Positions 26,423-36,708 of a DNA stretch of 64,000 bases are shown one piece after another. Source of the stretch: 66-474 sp963771735 (lineage in GTDB: Bacteria; Pseudomonadota; Gammaproteobacteria; Xanthomonadales; Rhodanobacteraceae). The notes beneath the pieces are model-generated. The model did no database searches, had not been told where the DNA came from, and worked only from the letters and a program-made list of their open reading frames with translations. A program made the translations under genes and the position numbers. Position 1 is the first letter of the stretch; each line of letters begins with the position of its first letter. Location: contig CAVYUN010000002.1 of NCBI GenBank assembly GCA_963771735.1, positions 248,001-312,000 on the forward strand. The letters are read 5' to 3'.

Positions 26423-27210
26423 GGCCTGGCCCCTCCCTTGCTCGTGGCCGCAACGGGCTTCTGGGACATCTCTGCGGCCGCCGACCCACCGGGTTGCACC
26501 GAGGATGCGCCCGGGGACGATGCCGCAACCCGGCTTGATGACGAGGCAGCCGGCGCGCTCATTGCCGATGTGGCCGCGACCGACGAATTCATCGGCACGC
26601 CGGCGCTGGAGCCCGCAGCGGGCAGCGCAGTCGACGACCCCGAAGCCGGACCGCCATTGGTATCGGATTGCGGAGTACCCAGCTTCACCACCAATTCGAA
26701 TTCATAGGGTGTATTCGAATCGGTGTGGACGTTCTGGGTCTTGACCAGCGTCGCAGGCCCCATCCACGGCGAAGCCTCGATGTTGCGCATGTATTCGGCA
26801 ACGGTCGCATTCGATTGTGCAACGCCGTTCAAGGTAAGCTTGTCACCCTGTTGTTTCAACGACGTGATACGCGCACCCGCGGGAATGGTCTGGACGATCT
26901 GGTCGAACAGATGCACCATCTGCGAGCGGCTGGACTGCAACTTCTCGACGATGCGCTTGCGAGCCAGCAAGTGGTCCTTGACCTTCTGCAGGTTCTTGAT
27001 CTCGGTGATCTTGGCATCCAGCTGGGTGATCTGGTCCTTGAGGTAGGCGTTCCGGCCGTTCTGGTTGTCGATGCGCAGGCTCATCCAGAACCCCCACAAC
27101 AACACCAGCACGATGGCTGCGACCGCGGCGAGACCAAGGTGGGTGAAGAATTCGCGTTTGCGGCGTTCGCGCCGTTCCGCGCGCCACGGGAGGAGATTGA
27201 TCTTGGCCAT
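26419..27210 (-). CDS. pilN: type IV pilus assembly protein PilN with extended C-terminus
   Basis: 263 residues starting with the signature MAKINLLPWR, which is the conserved peptide that binds PilM. One helix (about 23-43), a coiled coil (about 50-95) and a ferredoxin-like domain to about residue 178. The family usually stops there; this protein goes on for about 85 residues of Ser/Ala/Pro/Gly-rich low complexity (codons from 26673 down to 26422). Together with PilM and PilO it forms the inner-membrane alignment complex. The start overlaps the pilM stop (TGATG). Confidence 0.95.
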   Translation of the reverse strand: MAKINLLPWRAERRERRKREFFTHLGLAAVAAIVLVLLWGFWMSLRIDNQNGRNAYLKDQITQLDAKITEIKNLQKVKDHLLARKRIVEKLQSSRSQMVHLFDQIVQTIPAGARITSLKQQGDKLTLNGVAQSNATVAEYMRNIEASPWMGPATLVKTQNVHTDSNTPYEFELVVKLGTPQSDTNGGPASGSSTALPAAGSSAGVPMNSSVAATSAMSAPAASSSSRVAASSPGASSVQPGGSAAAEMSQKPVAATSKGGARP

Positions 27211-28268
27211 CAGTCGAAGCTCCTCAAGGCCAGTCCGGCGGCGATCATCAGGGCCGGTGCGTCTTGTGCGAGCGTCTGGGCCTGAAGCCGCGGGGACAAC
27301 GACATGCTGGCGAGCGGATTGGCCACCACGCACGGCACGCCGAGCTGTTCGACCACCATGTCGGCGACGCCCGGAATCGATGCGCAACCGCCGGCCAACA
27401 CGACCTGATCGACCTTGCCGAATTCACTGCCGGCGAAGAAGAACTGCAGCAGGCGACTGACCTGCTGCACCATCGCTTCCTTGAAAGGTTCCAGCACCTC
27501 GATCTCGTACGATTCGGGCAGCCCGCCCTGGCGTTTGGCGAGGCCGGCTTCCTCGTAGGACATGCCGTAGCGGCGCATCACCTCGTCGGTGAGCTGCTTG
27601 CCGCCGAACACCTGCTCGCGCGAATAGATGGTGCGCTGGTTCTTGAGCACCGACAGCGTGATCATGGTGGCACCGACGTCGACCAGCGCCACCAGCGCAT
27701 CACGCGGCACCGACAACTGGTCGGCGATCAGGCGGAATGCGTTCTCCATCGCGAACACCTCGACGTCGATCACCTTGGCGGTGAGACCGCCGAGATCCAG
27801 CGCCGCGACCCGCATGTCCACGTTCTCGGTCCGGGATGCGGCCAGCAGGATCTGCTGCATCTCCGGATTGTCCTTGACCGGGCCGATGGTTTCGAAATCG
27901 AGGCTGACTTCCTCGATCGGATAGGGGATGTACTGGTTGGCCTCGACCTGCACCTGGCCTTCCAGGTCATCTTCCGAGAGTTCGGCCGGCATCGGGATCA
28001 CCTTGGTGATCACCGCCGAACCCGCCACCGCGGCCGCGGCGAACTTGGTGCGCGCACCCGAGCGCTGCACCGCGCGCCGGATCGCATCACCGACCGCCTC
28101 GACCTCGACGATGTTCTTTTCGACCACGGCGTTGGGCGGCAGGGGCTCGACCGCGTAGTGCTCCACGCGGAAACGCGAGCCGGCCTGGCTCAACTGCAGC
28201 AACTTGACAGCGGTCGAACTGATGTCGACGCCAATCAGCGGCGCAGCATTGGTTGTCAGTAATCCCAC
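27210..28268 (-). CDS. pilM: type IV pilus inner-membrane platform protein PilM
   Basis: 352 residues, the normal size, from a GTG at 28268 with AAGGGGAA a few bases upstream. Actin-like ATPase fold: phosphate-1 loop LIGVDISSTAVKLLQL, phosphate-2 region VALVDVGATMITLSVL, adenosine motif VVLAGGCASIPG. Cytoplasmic; binds the N-terminal tail of PilN and ATP. First gene of the minus-strand pilMNOPQ operon and divergent from mrcA, the arrangement usual in Pseudomonas and xanthomonads. Confidence 0.97.
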   Translation of the reverse strand: MGLLTTNAAPLIGVDISSTAVKLLQLSQAGSRFRVEHYAVEPLPPNAVVEKNIVEVEAVGDAIRRAVQRSGARTKFAAAAVAGSAVITKVIPMPAELSEDDLEGQVQVEANQYIPYPIEEVSLDFETIGPVKDNPEMQQILLAASRTENVDMRVAALDLGGLTAKVIDVEVFAMENAFRLIADQLSVPRDALVALVDVGATMITLSVLKNQRTIYSREQVFGGKQLTDEVMRRYGMSYEEAGLAKRQGGLPESYEIEVLEPFKEAMVQQVSRLLQFFFAGSEFGKVDQVVLAGGCASIPGVADMVVEQLGVPCVVANPLASMSLSPRLQAQTLAQDAPALMIAAGLALRSFD

Positions 28269-28698
28269 TGGAATTCCCCTTCCCCGTGCCCGCTTGCGCA
28301 AAATCATGCGCGACTGCATTAGATACGAAAGTTAACGAAATATCAATAACCTTGCAAAGTGCGTGCAAGCCGATGAACTTTCTACAGATAGGTTATTAAA
28401 TGATCATCCTTCAGTACCGATTCTTGCTGGAAGTGCGTCACAAATCGCCAAGAAACTTTCGAGCCTGATTCCGTCATGTATGCGAAGCTGGCAATACCCC
28501 GCTCCCGAGCCCCATGCACGAGGGTCCGGCCGAAACGGGAACGCGGATCCGAAGCATGCCTCTATAATTTGTGCTTTCATCCCGCGACTGTCCGGATTTT
28601 CGTATCGCGCCCGCCGTGGAATCCGTCATCCGAACCGACTCGACCCAACAAACGGCGTCCACCTTACAGGCTGGCGCAGTGCAAGCTCCGGAAACCGC
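28269..28698. promoter_or_regulatory. divergent pilM / mrcA intergenic region with inverted repeat
   Basis: 430 bases. The part near pilM (28310-28400) is AT-rich against a GC-rich background. On the minus strand TTGATA (28341-28346 as its complement) and TATCTA (28320-28325) could form a pilM promoter, but the spacing is only 15. CTTGCA-AAGTGCG-TGCAAG at 28351-28369 is a perfect 6-bp-arm inverted repeat just upstream, in operator position. On the plus strand a perfect TATAAT at 28563-28568 is a likely -10 for mrcA, without an obvious -35, giving a leader of about 125 bases. No gene seen in this stretch. Confidence 0.4.
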
Positions 28699-31218
28699 AT
28701 GAGAATCCTGAAACGACTGATGCTGATCGGCTTGATCGGCGTGCTTTGCATGCTGTTGCTGGGCGTGATCGCGGGCGGTGTCGCCTGGTGGTTGCTGGAG
28801 CCACGGGTGCCGTCCGTCACTTCGCTGAAGGACGTGCAGATGCAGGTGCCGCTGCGGATCCTGAGCGCGGATGGCAAGTTGATCGCGGAGTACGGCGAAA
28901 TGCGCCGCAATCCGATACAGATCCAGAACGTGCCTGCCAAGCTCAAGGACGCGGTGCTGGCGGCCGAAGATGCCGATTTCTACCACCACTCCGGCATCGA
29001 CGTGACCTCGACGTTGCGCGCAGCCGTCGAAGTCGTGCTGCATCATGGCGAGAAAGTCCAGGGCGGCTCGACGATCACCCAGCAGGTCGCGCGCAATTTC
29101 TTCCTCAGCCCGCAGAAAACCTACACCCGCAAGATCATCGAAATCCTGACCTCGTTCCGGATCGAGAAGGAGCTGACCAAGGACCAGATCCTGCAGCTCT
29201 ACCTCAACAAGATGTTCCTGGGGCATCGTACCTATGGCGTGGCGGCAGCCGCCCAGTACTACTACGGCAAGACGCTCGACCAACTCACGGTCGCCCAGTG
29301 CGCCGCACTCGCCTCGTCCTTCCAGCTGCCGTCCGCGGTGAATCCGATCGATCACAAGGACAGGCTGATCGCGCGCCGCAACTGGGTGCTCGGCCAGATG
29401 CTTGCGCATCGCTTCATCGACCGAGACCAATACCAACAGGCCATTGCCTCGCCCGACGATGCCTCGCCCCATGACGCCCCGGTGGAAGTCGACGCGCCGT
29501 ATCTCGCAGAGATGGTGCGCCAGCAGGCGATCGAGAGACTTGGCAACCAGGCGCTGACCGACGGCTACGTGATCCGAACCACGATCGACAGCCATTTGCA
29601 GGATCTTGCCGATCGTGCGTTGCAAAGCCGGCTCGAGGATTACGATCATCGCCACGGCTACCGCGGACCCGAAGCCCATGTGACTTTACCCGATCCCGCC
29701 ACACCTACTGCCCTCGAACAGGCCTTGTCGAGCTACAACTCCGTGGGTGGTCTGTGGCCCGCGATCGTCACCGGCGTGAATACGGAATCGGCATCGGTGT
29801 ACGTCCGGGGTGGCCAAACCGTCTCGCTGGCGGTCGCAAGCATGAAATGGGCCTTGGGGTTCGCGCACAAGGCCGGCACCGGCGACAAGGGCGCGGCCTC
29901 GATCCTGCGTCCCGGCGACATCATCCGGGTGCGTGAAGTGGGCGATTCCGAAACGGCATCGACATCCGCGCCAAAGGCCAAAGCAAAAACCGCCATAACC
30001 AAGCACTGGGAATTGGAGCAGATTCCCGCCGCACAGGCGGCGATGGTGTCGCTGTCTCCCGATGACGGCGCGGTCCAGGCGCTGGTCGGCGGTTTCAGTT
30101 TCCAGTTGAGCAAGTTCAACCGTGCGGTGCAGACTGCACGCCAACCCGGTTCCAGCTTCAAGCCCTTCATTTATTCGGCGGCCTTCAGCCGCGGCTACAC
30201 GCCCGCGTCGATCATCAACGACGCCCCGATCGCACTGCCCGATCCTTCCAAACCGGGCGGATTGTGGACGCCGCAGAACGACGACGGCAAATTCCGCGGC
30301 CCGATGCGCTTGCGCGAAGCGCTGGCGCAATCGGTCAATCTGGTCGCGATCCGTCTGCTCGACGCCGTAGGGGTGCATTACGTGCGAGATTACGTCACGC
30401 GCTTCGGCTTCCCGCTCGACGCAATACCGGAAAACCTGACGATGGCACTCGGAACCGCTTCGGTATCGCCGATGGCGATGGCGCGGGCCTACGGAGTGTT
30501 CGCCAACGGCGGCTTCCTGGTCACGCCCTACTACGTTTCCGAGATCGACAACCGCGACGGCAAGGCCATCTACAAGGCCGACCCGGTGCGGGCATGCAGG
30601 AACTGCGAGGGGAGGCTGCTCGACGAGGGCAAGACCACCGCGGCGCCGAACCAGCCCGACGCTGCCGCCGGCGATCCCGGTGCGCTCGGCAATACCGCCA
30701 ATGCCCTGGCGACCGATGCGCCCAAGGGTCCGCTGCTGGCCCCACGCGTGATCGCGCCGCGCAACGATTACCTGATCACGTCGCTGTTGCAAAGCGTGAT
30801 CGATCACGGCACCGGTTATGCCGCGAAGCAGCTCGGCCGCAGCGATCTGGCTGGCAAGACCGGCACTTCGAACGATTATCACGACGGCTGGTTCTGCGGC
30901 TTCGACGACCACCTCGTCACGACCGTCTGGGTCGGTTTCGACGATTTCAAATCGCTTGGCCACAAGGAATTCGGTGCGCAGACGGCGCTGCCGATCTGGA
31001 TGGCTTTCATGGGCCCGGCGCTGCAGGGCCAGCCGGAAGCGACGCTGCCCAGACCGCCGGGCATCGTCACCGCGACCATCGATCGCACCACCGGCCTGCC
31101 CGCGCCGCCGGGCGACACCAACACCATGACTGAAATGTTCAAGGTCGAGGATCTGGACCGTCTGCGCGAGCTGGCCAAGCAGCAAAAGAACCAGGCACCG
31201 GCCTACGACATCTTTTGA
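28699..31218 (+). CDS. mrcA: penicillin-binding protein 1A (transglycosylase/transpeptidase)
   Basis: 839 residues from ATG 28699; the frame is open upstream but the start gives the standard short cytoplasmic tail and helix (about 9-33). Glycosyltransferase GT51 motifs: EDADFYHHSGID, GGSTITQQVARN and the LYLNKMFLGHRTYG region. An OB-like domain lies between. Transpeptidase motifs: SSFK in QPGSSFKPF, SVN in LAQSVNLVAIR, and KTGTSND. It polymerises and cross-links peptidoglycan in the periplasm. An inserted linker (about 630-680, Ala/Pro-rich, following a CRNC cysteine pair) lies in the transpeptidase domain and is family-variable. Monocistronic. Confidence 0.97.
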   Translation: MRILKRLMLIGLIGVLCMLLLGVIAGGVAWWLLEPRVPSVTSLKDVQMQVPLRILSADGKLIAEYGEMRRNPIQIQNVPAKLKDAVLAAEDADFYHHSGIDVTSTLRAAVEVVLHHGEKVQGGSTITQQVARNFFLSPQKTYTRKIIEILTSFRIEKELTKDQILQLYLNKMFLGHRTYGVAAAAQYYYGKTLDQLTVAQCAALASSFQLPSAVNPIDHKDRLIARRNWVLGQMLAHRFIDRDQYQQAIASPDDASPHDAPVEVDAPYLAEMVRQQAIERLGNQALTDGYVIRTTIDSHLQDLADRALQSRLEDYDHRHGYRGPEAHVTLPDPATPTALEQALSSYNSVGGLWPAIVTGVNTESASVYVRGGQTVSLAVASMKWALGFAHKAGTGDKGAASILRPGDIIRVREVGDSETASTSAPKAKAKTAITKHWELEQIPAAQAAMVSLSPDDGAVQALVGGFSFQLSKFNRAVQTARQPGSSFKPFIYSAAFSRGYTPASIINDAPIALPDPSKPGGLWTPQNDDGKFRGPMRLREALAQSVNLVAIRLLDAVGVHYVRDYVTRFGFPLDAIPENLTMALGTASVSPMAMARAYGVFANGGFLVTPYYVSEIDNRDGKAIYKADPVRACRNCEGRLLDEGKTTAAPNQPDAAAGDPGALGNTANALATDAPKGPLLAPRVIAPRNDYLITSLLQSVIDHGTGYAAKQLGRSDLAGKTGTSNDYHDGWFCGFDDHLVTTVWVGFDDFKSLGHKEFGAQTALPIWMAFMGPALQGQPEATLPRPPGIVTATIDRTTGLPAPPGDTNTMTEMFKVEDLDRLRELAKQQKNQAPAYDIF

Positions 31219-31460
31219 TGTGATCGTCCGTGATCACTGCCTCGCGGAGCGACTGCACAACCCGATCACTCCGAACCGTGGAAACACCCGGGCGACCATG
31301 GAGCCGCCATCCATGGTCAAGAGTTTCTTGGCCTGATTTTTCACCAAAGCTGCTCTGACCGAGGCATTTCTGGCTTTTGGCATCACGTGTCGCGGCCCTT
31401 TGCTTTTTGTGTCCGCTTTTTGCGACACTGACTCCGACGCGGCTACGGGTGTTACTCACG
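31219..31460. repeat. intergenic region after mrcA with diverged repeat (copy A)
   Basis: 242 bases. The part at 31293-31354 aligns with 50808-50868 with one gap and roughly three quarters identity over about 60 bases, sharing CCATCCATGG and TGGC/GCTGA followed by a T-rich TTTYCAC. Weaker similarity may extend upstream to about 31230 and 50745. It has no coding potential. An imperfect hairpin, GTGTCCGC/GCGACAC with a T5 loop, lies at 31409-31428. Repeats with CCATGG cores are seen in xanthomonad intergenic DNA, but I cannot name the family. Confidence 0.5.
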
Positions 31461-32096
31461 ATGCACAAGACCGCCGGGTATCACCGCATCCACGCCGAGG
31501 GACGTGCCCATCAGTTACGCCGCAGGGTGGCACTCGAGGCCGCTCGTTTGATCAGCGAACACGGCATCCGTGATTACCAGTTGGCCAAGCGCAAGGCCGC
31601 CCGTCACGTGGGCGTCAGTGACGAGGGTTACCTGCCACGCAACCGCGAAATCGAGGATGCCCTGCGCGAGCACCAACGCTTGTTCCGCGCCGATGAGCAA
31701 TCCCGTGCCTTGCACGCCCGCCGCGAAGCCGCTCGCGAGGCCATGCATTTTCTCGATCGTTTCGAACCGCGCCTGGTCGGACCGGTGCTCGACGGCACTG
31801 CGGACAGCCACTCGCCGGTGAATCTGCACGTCTTCGACGACTCACCTGAAAGCGTGGCCGGTTATCTGCACGACCACGGCGTTGCGTTTGAAACGCGTGC
31901 GCATACTTTCAGACTGGATCGTGAGCGCAGCGCGGAATTCCCGGTGTTGCTGTTCGACGCCGACGGGGTGGCCATGGACGTGACCGTGTTCCCGCGCGAT
32001 GCGCTGCGACAGGCGCCGCTGAACCGGGTCGACGAACGTCCGCAACAGCGCGCGTCACTGGCCGCCCTGAACGCGTTGCTCTGCGACCGCCGCTGA
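31461..32096 (+). CDS. conserved hypothetical protein, xanthomonad type
   Basis: 211 residues from ATG 31461. Soluble, charged, with a helical N-terminal half (HQLRRRVALEAARLISEHGIRDYQLAKRKAARHLG-like pattern) and a C-terminal alpha/beta half with the segment RFEPRLVGPVLDGTADSHSPVNLHVF, and later FPVLLFDADGVAMDVTVFP. I recall similar proteins of Xanthomonadales labelled as nucleotidyltransferase, but I see no GS-x-DxD active site, so I leave the function open. It follows mrcA with 242 bases between and is convergent with gltA. Confidence 0.7.
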   Translation: MHKTAGYHRIHAEGRAHQLRRRVALEAARLISEHGIRDYQLAKRKAARHVGVSDEGYLPRNREIEDALREHQRLFRADEQSRALHARREAAREAMHFLDRFEPRLVGPVLDGTADSHSPVNLHVFDDSPESVAGYLHDHGVAFETRAHTFRLDRERSAEFPVLLFDADGVAMDVTVFPRDALRQAPLNRVDERPQQRASLAALNALLCDRR

Positions 32097-32255
32097 TCGT
32101 TGCTTCGTGCGCGGATCCTTGCTGGCGACACGGGCGGGCATCGCCGGTGCGCAAGCCGCCGGCCAATCCGGCAGGATTGCCGGGTTGAACGCCCCAGGCG
32201 GCCCGCAGGGCGGCAAGCCACCGGGATGCGGCGAAGCAGTATTCGGCGGCTCGAA

Positions 32256-33542
<1,287 letters not shown>

Positions 33543-33649
33543 GGGTAACTCCTTGGGTACTGCGACGTGCGCGTGATCGTTCAAATCAAGCGATCAATTA
33601 TCGCACGATACGGACGCGTACGCAGCCCGCGCACCGGCCATGCACAACG

Positions 33650-33682
33650 AAAACGCCTTCCGTGCTCACGCAGGGAAGGCGT
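33650..33682 (-). terminator. Rho-independent terminator of rpmE2
   Basis: ACGCCTTCC (33653-33661) and GGAAGGCGT (33674-33682) form a 9-bp stem with a 12-base loop. On the minus strand it follows the rpmE2 stop by about 46 bases and runs into TTTTCGTTG. It separates rpmE2 from gltA. Confidence 0.85.
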
Positions 33683-33728
33683 CGGTGATTGCCGCGAACA
33701 TGCGCCGCGCGAACGCGGATGAAGCGCG

Positions 33729-33980
33729 TTACTTCTTGCCGGCGGAGTAACGTCGCTTGAACTTGTCGATGCGGCCGCCAGCGTCCATTACCTTCTGCTT
33801 GCCGGTGTAGAACGGGTGCGAAGCCGAGGAAATGTCGACCTTGATCACGGGGTATTCGTTGCCGTCTTCCCACTTGATGGTTTCATCGCTGGTCATCGTC
33901 GAGCGCGTCAGGAACGCAAAGTCCGACGCGTGATCCTGGAAGACCACCGGCTGGTATTTGGGGTGGATGTCGGCTTTCAT
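33729..33980 (-). CDS. rpmE2: 50S ribosomal protein L31 type B
   Basis: 83 residues starting MKADIHPKYQPVVFQD, with the type B motif SASHPFYTGKQKVMDAGGRIDKFKRRY. The four zinc-binding cysteines of type A L31 are absent: there is no cysteine in the protein at all. Type B L31 is the zinc-free paralogue, Zur-repressed in species that carry both forms; I see no obvious Zur box here, and xanthomonads often have only this form. Monocistronic, with a terminator after it. Confidence 0.95.
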   Translation of the reverse strand: MKADIHPKYQPVVFQDHASDFAFLTRSTMTSDETIKWEDGNEYPVIKVDISSASHPFYTGKQKVMDAGGRIDKFKRRYSAGKK

Positions 33981-34057
33981 GGGTGTTCGTCCGCTCGGAA
34001 ATGCTTCGGGCAAGGGTGGAATTGTAACCCGGGAGAAGTCCGCCGGGCAAGCCGCCG

Positions 34058-36163
34058 TCAGGCCTCCGCAAAACGCGCCGCCGCACCAATCCAACGCTCC
34101 GTCAGGCGCCTCGCCAGCGCCGGATGCGCCTCCAGCATCGTCGTCCCCACCCGCTGGACGGCTGGCATCAGGGATGCATCACGCACGATGTCCGCGACAC
34201 GAAAACCCATCTCGCCGGTCTGGCGGGTACCCAGCAACTCGCCCGGACCCCGCAGCTTGAGGTCCTGTTCGGCGATCACGAATCCGTCGTTGGTCTGGCG
34301 CAAGGTTTCGAGACGTTGCCGGGCCAGTTTGGACAACGGCGCCTGGTAGAGCAGTACACAGGTCGACGCTTGCGCGCCGCGCCCGACCCGGCCGCGCAAT
34401 TGATGCAGTTGCGCGAGTCCCAGTCGCTCGGCATTTTCGATCACCATCAGGCTGGCGTTGGGCACGTCCACACCGACCTCGACCACCGTGGTCGCGACCA
34501 ACAACGCCGTGGCTCCGTTCTTGAACGCGTCCATCGCCGCCTGTTTGTCCCGCGCCTTCATGCGGCCGTGCACCAGTCCCACGGTCAATCCGGGCAGTGC
34601 CGTGCACAACTGGGCGTAGGCGACTTCAGCGGCCTGCGCCTGCAACATCTCGCTGTCTTCGATCAGCGTGCATACCCAATACGCCTGGCGGCCTTCCGCA
34701 CATGCGGCCCGGATACGTTCGACGACTTCGCCGCGACGGGTGTTCGCAACCGCCACGGTGCGAACCGGCGTGCGCCCGGGCGGCAGCTCGTCCAGCGTGG
34801 ACACGTCGAGATCCGCGTAAGCGCTCATCGCCAGCGTGCGCGGAATCGGGGTCGCCGTCAGCACGAGTTGGTGCGGCACCCCGCCGGCGCCGGCACCCTT
34901 GTCGCGCAGATCCATGCGTTGCTGCACGCCGAAGCGATGCTGTTCGTCCACGATCACGAGGCCCAGCCGCCGGAACTCGACGCCTTCCTGCATCAATGCG
35001 TGGGTTCCGATCGCGATCGGCGCACCGGCAAGCAACTTAGCCAGCGCCGCGGAACGCGCACGGCCGGTCACCTTGCCGGCCAGCCACACGACGTCGATGC
35101 CTAGCGGCTCGAACCATTCGCGAAAACTGCGCAGATGCTGCTCGGCCAGCAGTTCTGTTGGCGCCATCAGTGCAGTCTGGCGACCGTTCGCCACTGCGTG
35201 CAGGGCGGCCAGCGCCGCGACCACCGTCTTGCCCGAACCCACGTCGCCCTGCACCAGCCGCAGCATGGGCATGCGTTTGCCGAGGTCGAGCGTGATTTCC
35301 CTGGCCACCCGCTCCTGCGCGCCGGTGAGTGTGAACGGCAGGCCATCGAGAAAGCGGTGTCGCAATGCGGCATCGCCCGGCAGCGGCGGCGCGCGATGCC
35401 TGCGTAACCGCGCACGCAAACGTTTCAGACTGATGTGATGTGCCAGCAATTCCTCGAAGGCGAGGCGCTGCTGCGACGGATGCAGGTTGGCCAGCAAGGC
35501 CGCCACGTCCGCATCCGGCAGCGGTCGGTGGACGCCCAACAGCGCGTCGCGCAAGGGCATCAAACCCAGCGGTTCGAGCAGCTCGGAGGGGATCAGCTCC
35601 AGTGCCGCTTCGCCGGGCAGGCGAGCCAGGGCTTTTTCGATCACGCCACGCAAACGCTGCTGCCCCAACCCTTCGGTCACCGGATAGATCGGCGTCAGTG
35701 TTGCCTCGACCGCGACATCGCCCTGCAGGATGCGATATTGCGGATGCACCATCTCCAGTCCGTGCTGTCCATGCCGAATCGCGCCATAGCAGCGCAAGCG
35801 CGTGCCGGGACCAAACTGCCGCGCCTGTTGGCGCCGGAAATGAAAGAACCGCAACACAAGGGTTTCACGTGATGCATCGGTGATCGCGACACGCAACTGC
35901 GGGCGATACCGGAAACCCGTCTCGACCGCCTCGACCACGCCGTCGACCTGGGCGGATTCGCCGGCTTCCAGGTCGCGGATGGGCGTGATGCGGGTGCGGT
36001 CCTCGTAACGCAGCGGCAGGTGGAACCACAGGTCCCGGACGCGCTGGATGCCGAGCTTGCAGAGGGTTTCGGCCAACGCCGGACCGACGCCCGGCAACGT
36101 CGTGACGGCTTGCCGACCGGGATCGGTCGTGTTCGCCGTGTTCGCGTCAGCCGATGCTGCCAT
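34058..36163 (-). CDS. recG: ATP-dependent DNA helicase RecG
   Basis: 701 residues, standard length. N-terminal wedge/OB domain (RYEDRTRITPIRDLEAGESAQVDGVVE), Walker A VQGDVGSGKTVVAA, motif II as DEQHRFG, motif III ATPIPRTL, and helicase C-terminal domain with GLVHGRMKARDKQAAMDAF and the QLRGRVGRG motif VI. It remodels stalled forks and Holliday junctions. Encoded 30 bases downstream of ridA. Nothing unusual in the motifs. Confidence 0.97.
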   Translation of the reverse strand: MAASADANTANTTDPGRQAVTTLPGVGPALAETLCKLGIQRVRDLWFHLPLRYEDRTRITPIRDLEAGESAQVDGVVEAVETGFRYRPQLRVAITDASRETLVLRFFHFRRQQARQFGPGTRLRCYGAIRHGQHGLEMVHPQYRILQGDVAVEATLTPIYPVTEGLGQQRLRGVIEKALARLPGEAALELIPSELLEPLGLMPLRDALLGVHRPLPDADVAALLANLHPSQQRLAFEELLAHHISLKRLRARLRRHRAPPLPGDAALRHRFLDGLPFTLTGAQERVAREITLDLGKRMPMLRLVQGDVGSGKTVVAALAALHAVANGRQTALMAPTELLAEQHLRSFREWFEPLGIDVVWLAGKVTGRARSAALAKLLAGAPIAIGTHALMQEGVEFRRLGLVIVDEQHRFGVQQRMDLRDKGAGAGGVPHQLVLTATPIPRTLAMSAYADLDVSTLDELPPGRTPVRTVAVANTRRGEVVERIRAACAEGRQAYWVCTLIEDSEMLQAQAAEVAYAQLCTALPGLTVGLVHGRMKARDKQAAMDAFKNGATALLVATTVVEVGVDVPNASLMVIENAERLGLAQLHQLRGRVGRGAQASTCVLLYQAPLSKLARQRLETLRQTNDGFVIAEQDLKLRGPGELLGTRQTGEMGFRVADIVRDASLMPAVQRVGTTMLEAHPALARRLTERWIGAAARFAEA

Positions 36164-36193
36164 GCGTGCAAGCGCAGCGCGCCGATCCCGACC

Positions 36194-36580
36194 TCAACGA
36201 GCCGTCACCGCGATCACGTCGACCTCGACCGCGACGCCCTTGGGGAGTGACGCCACGCCGATGGTCGACCGCGCGGGATACGGCTCGCGGAAATACTTTT
36301 TCATCACCTCGTTCACGGCACCGAAGTTGCCCAGATCGGTCATGTAGATGCCGACCCGCACCACATCGTCGAACGTCGCCCCGCCCGCCGCGAGCACGGC
36401 TTTCAGATTCTCGAACACGCGCGTCGCCTGCGCGGCGATGTCGCCTGCGACGATCTCCCCGGTGGCCGGATCGAGCGGAATCTGGCCCGACAGGTACAGC
36501 GTGTCGCCTGCACGCACGCCTTGCGAATAGGGTCCAATCGCCTGCGGCGCGGAATCGGAATGGATCGGGGTACGGGACAT
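36194..36580 (-). CDS. ridA: RidA family 2-iminobutanoate/2-iminopropanoate deaminase
   Basis: 128 residues from ATG 36580 (AGGAAAT upstream; an in-frame ATG 15 bases further up is less likely). Family signatures APQAIGPYSQGV, LYLSGQIPLDPATGEIV and the catalytic-arginine region YPARSTIGVASLPKGVAVEVDVIA are all present, with the Arg that binds the substrate carboxylate in PARST. It destroys reactive enamine/imine intermediates from PLP enzymes. It lies between spoT and recG, a placing common in xanthomonads and pseudomonads. Confidence 0.95.
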   Translation of the reverse strand: MSRTPIHSDSAPQAIGPYSQGVRAGDTLYLSGQIPLDPATGEIVAGDIAAQATRVFENLKAVLAAGGATFDDVVRVGIYMTDLGNFGAVNEVMKKYFREPYPARSTIGVASLPKGVAVEVDVIAVTAR

Positions 36581-36595
36581 GTTTATTTCCTGCAA

Positions 36596-36708
36596 GCAGA
36601 GACTCGCAGTCTAGCCGGGGATAGAAAAAGTGGGGACAGGGGAGGAGCTGATCGCCGGCAAGCTTTCTCCGTTCCTCACCCCCACTCCCATCTCCCTTCC
36701 CCGTCGCT
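36596..36708. other. ridA-spoT spacer with polypurine/polypyrimidine tract
   Basis: 113 bases between the spoT stop and the ridA start. Most of 36640-36710 is an asymmetric tract of CTCC/CCCTTCC-type sequence (GGGGACAGGGGAGGAG, then CTCACCCCCACTCCCATCTCC), whose halves are imperfectly complementary, so it can fold into a G-rich/C-rich hairpin. This resembles the CTCTCC repeats near 12 kb and 14.7 kb. It might attenuate ridA-recG relative to spoT. Confidence 0.35.
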
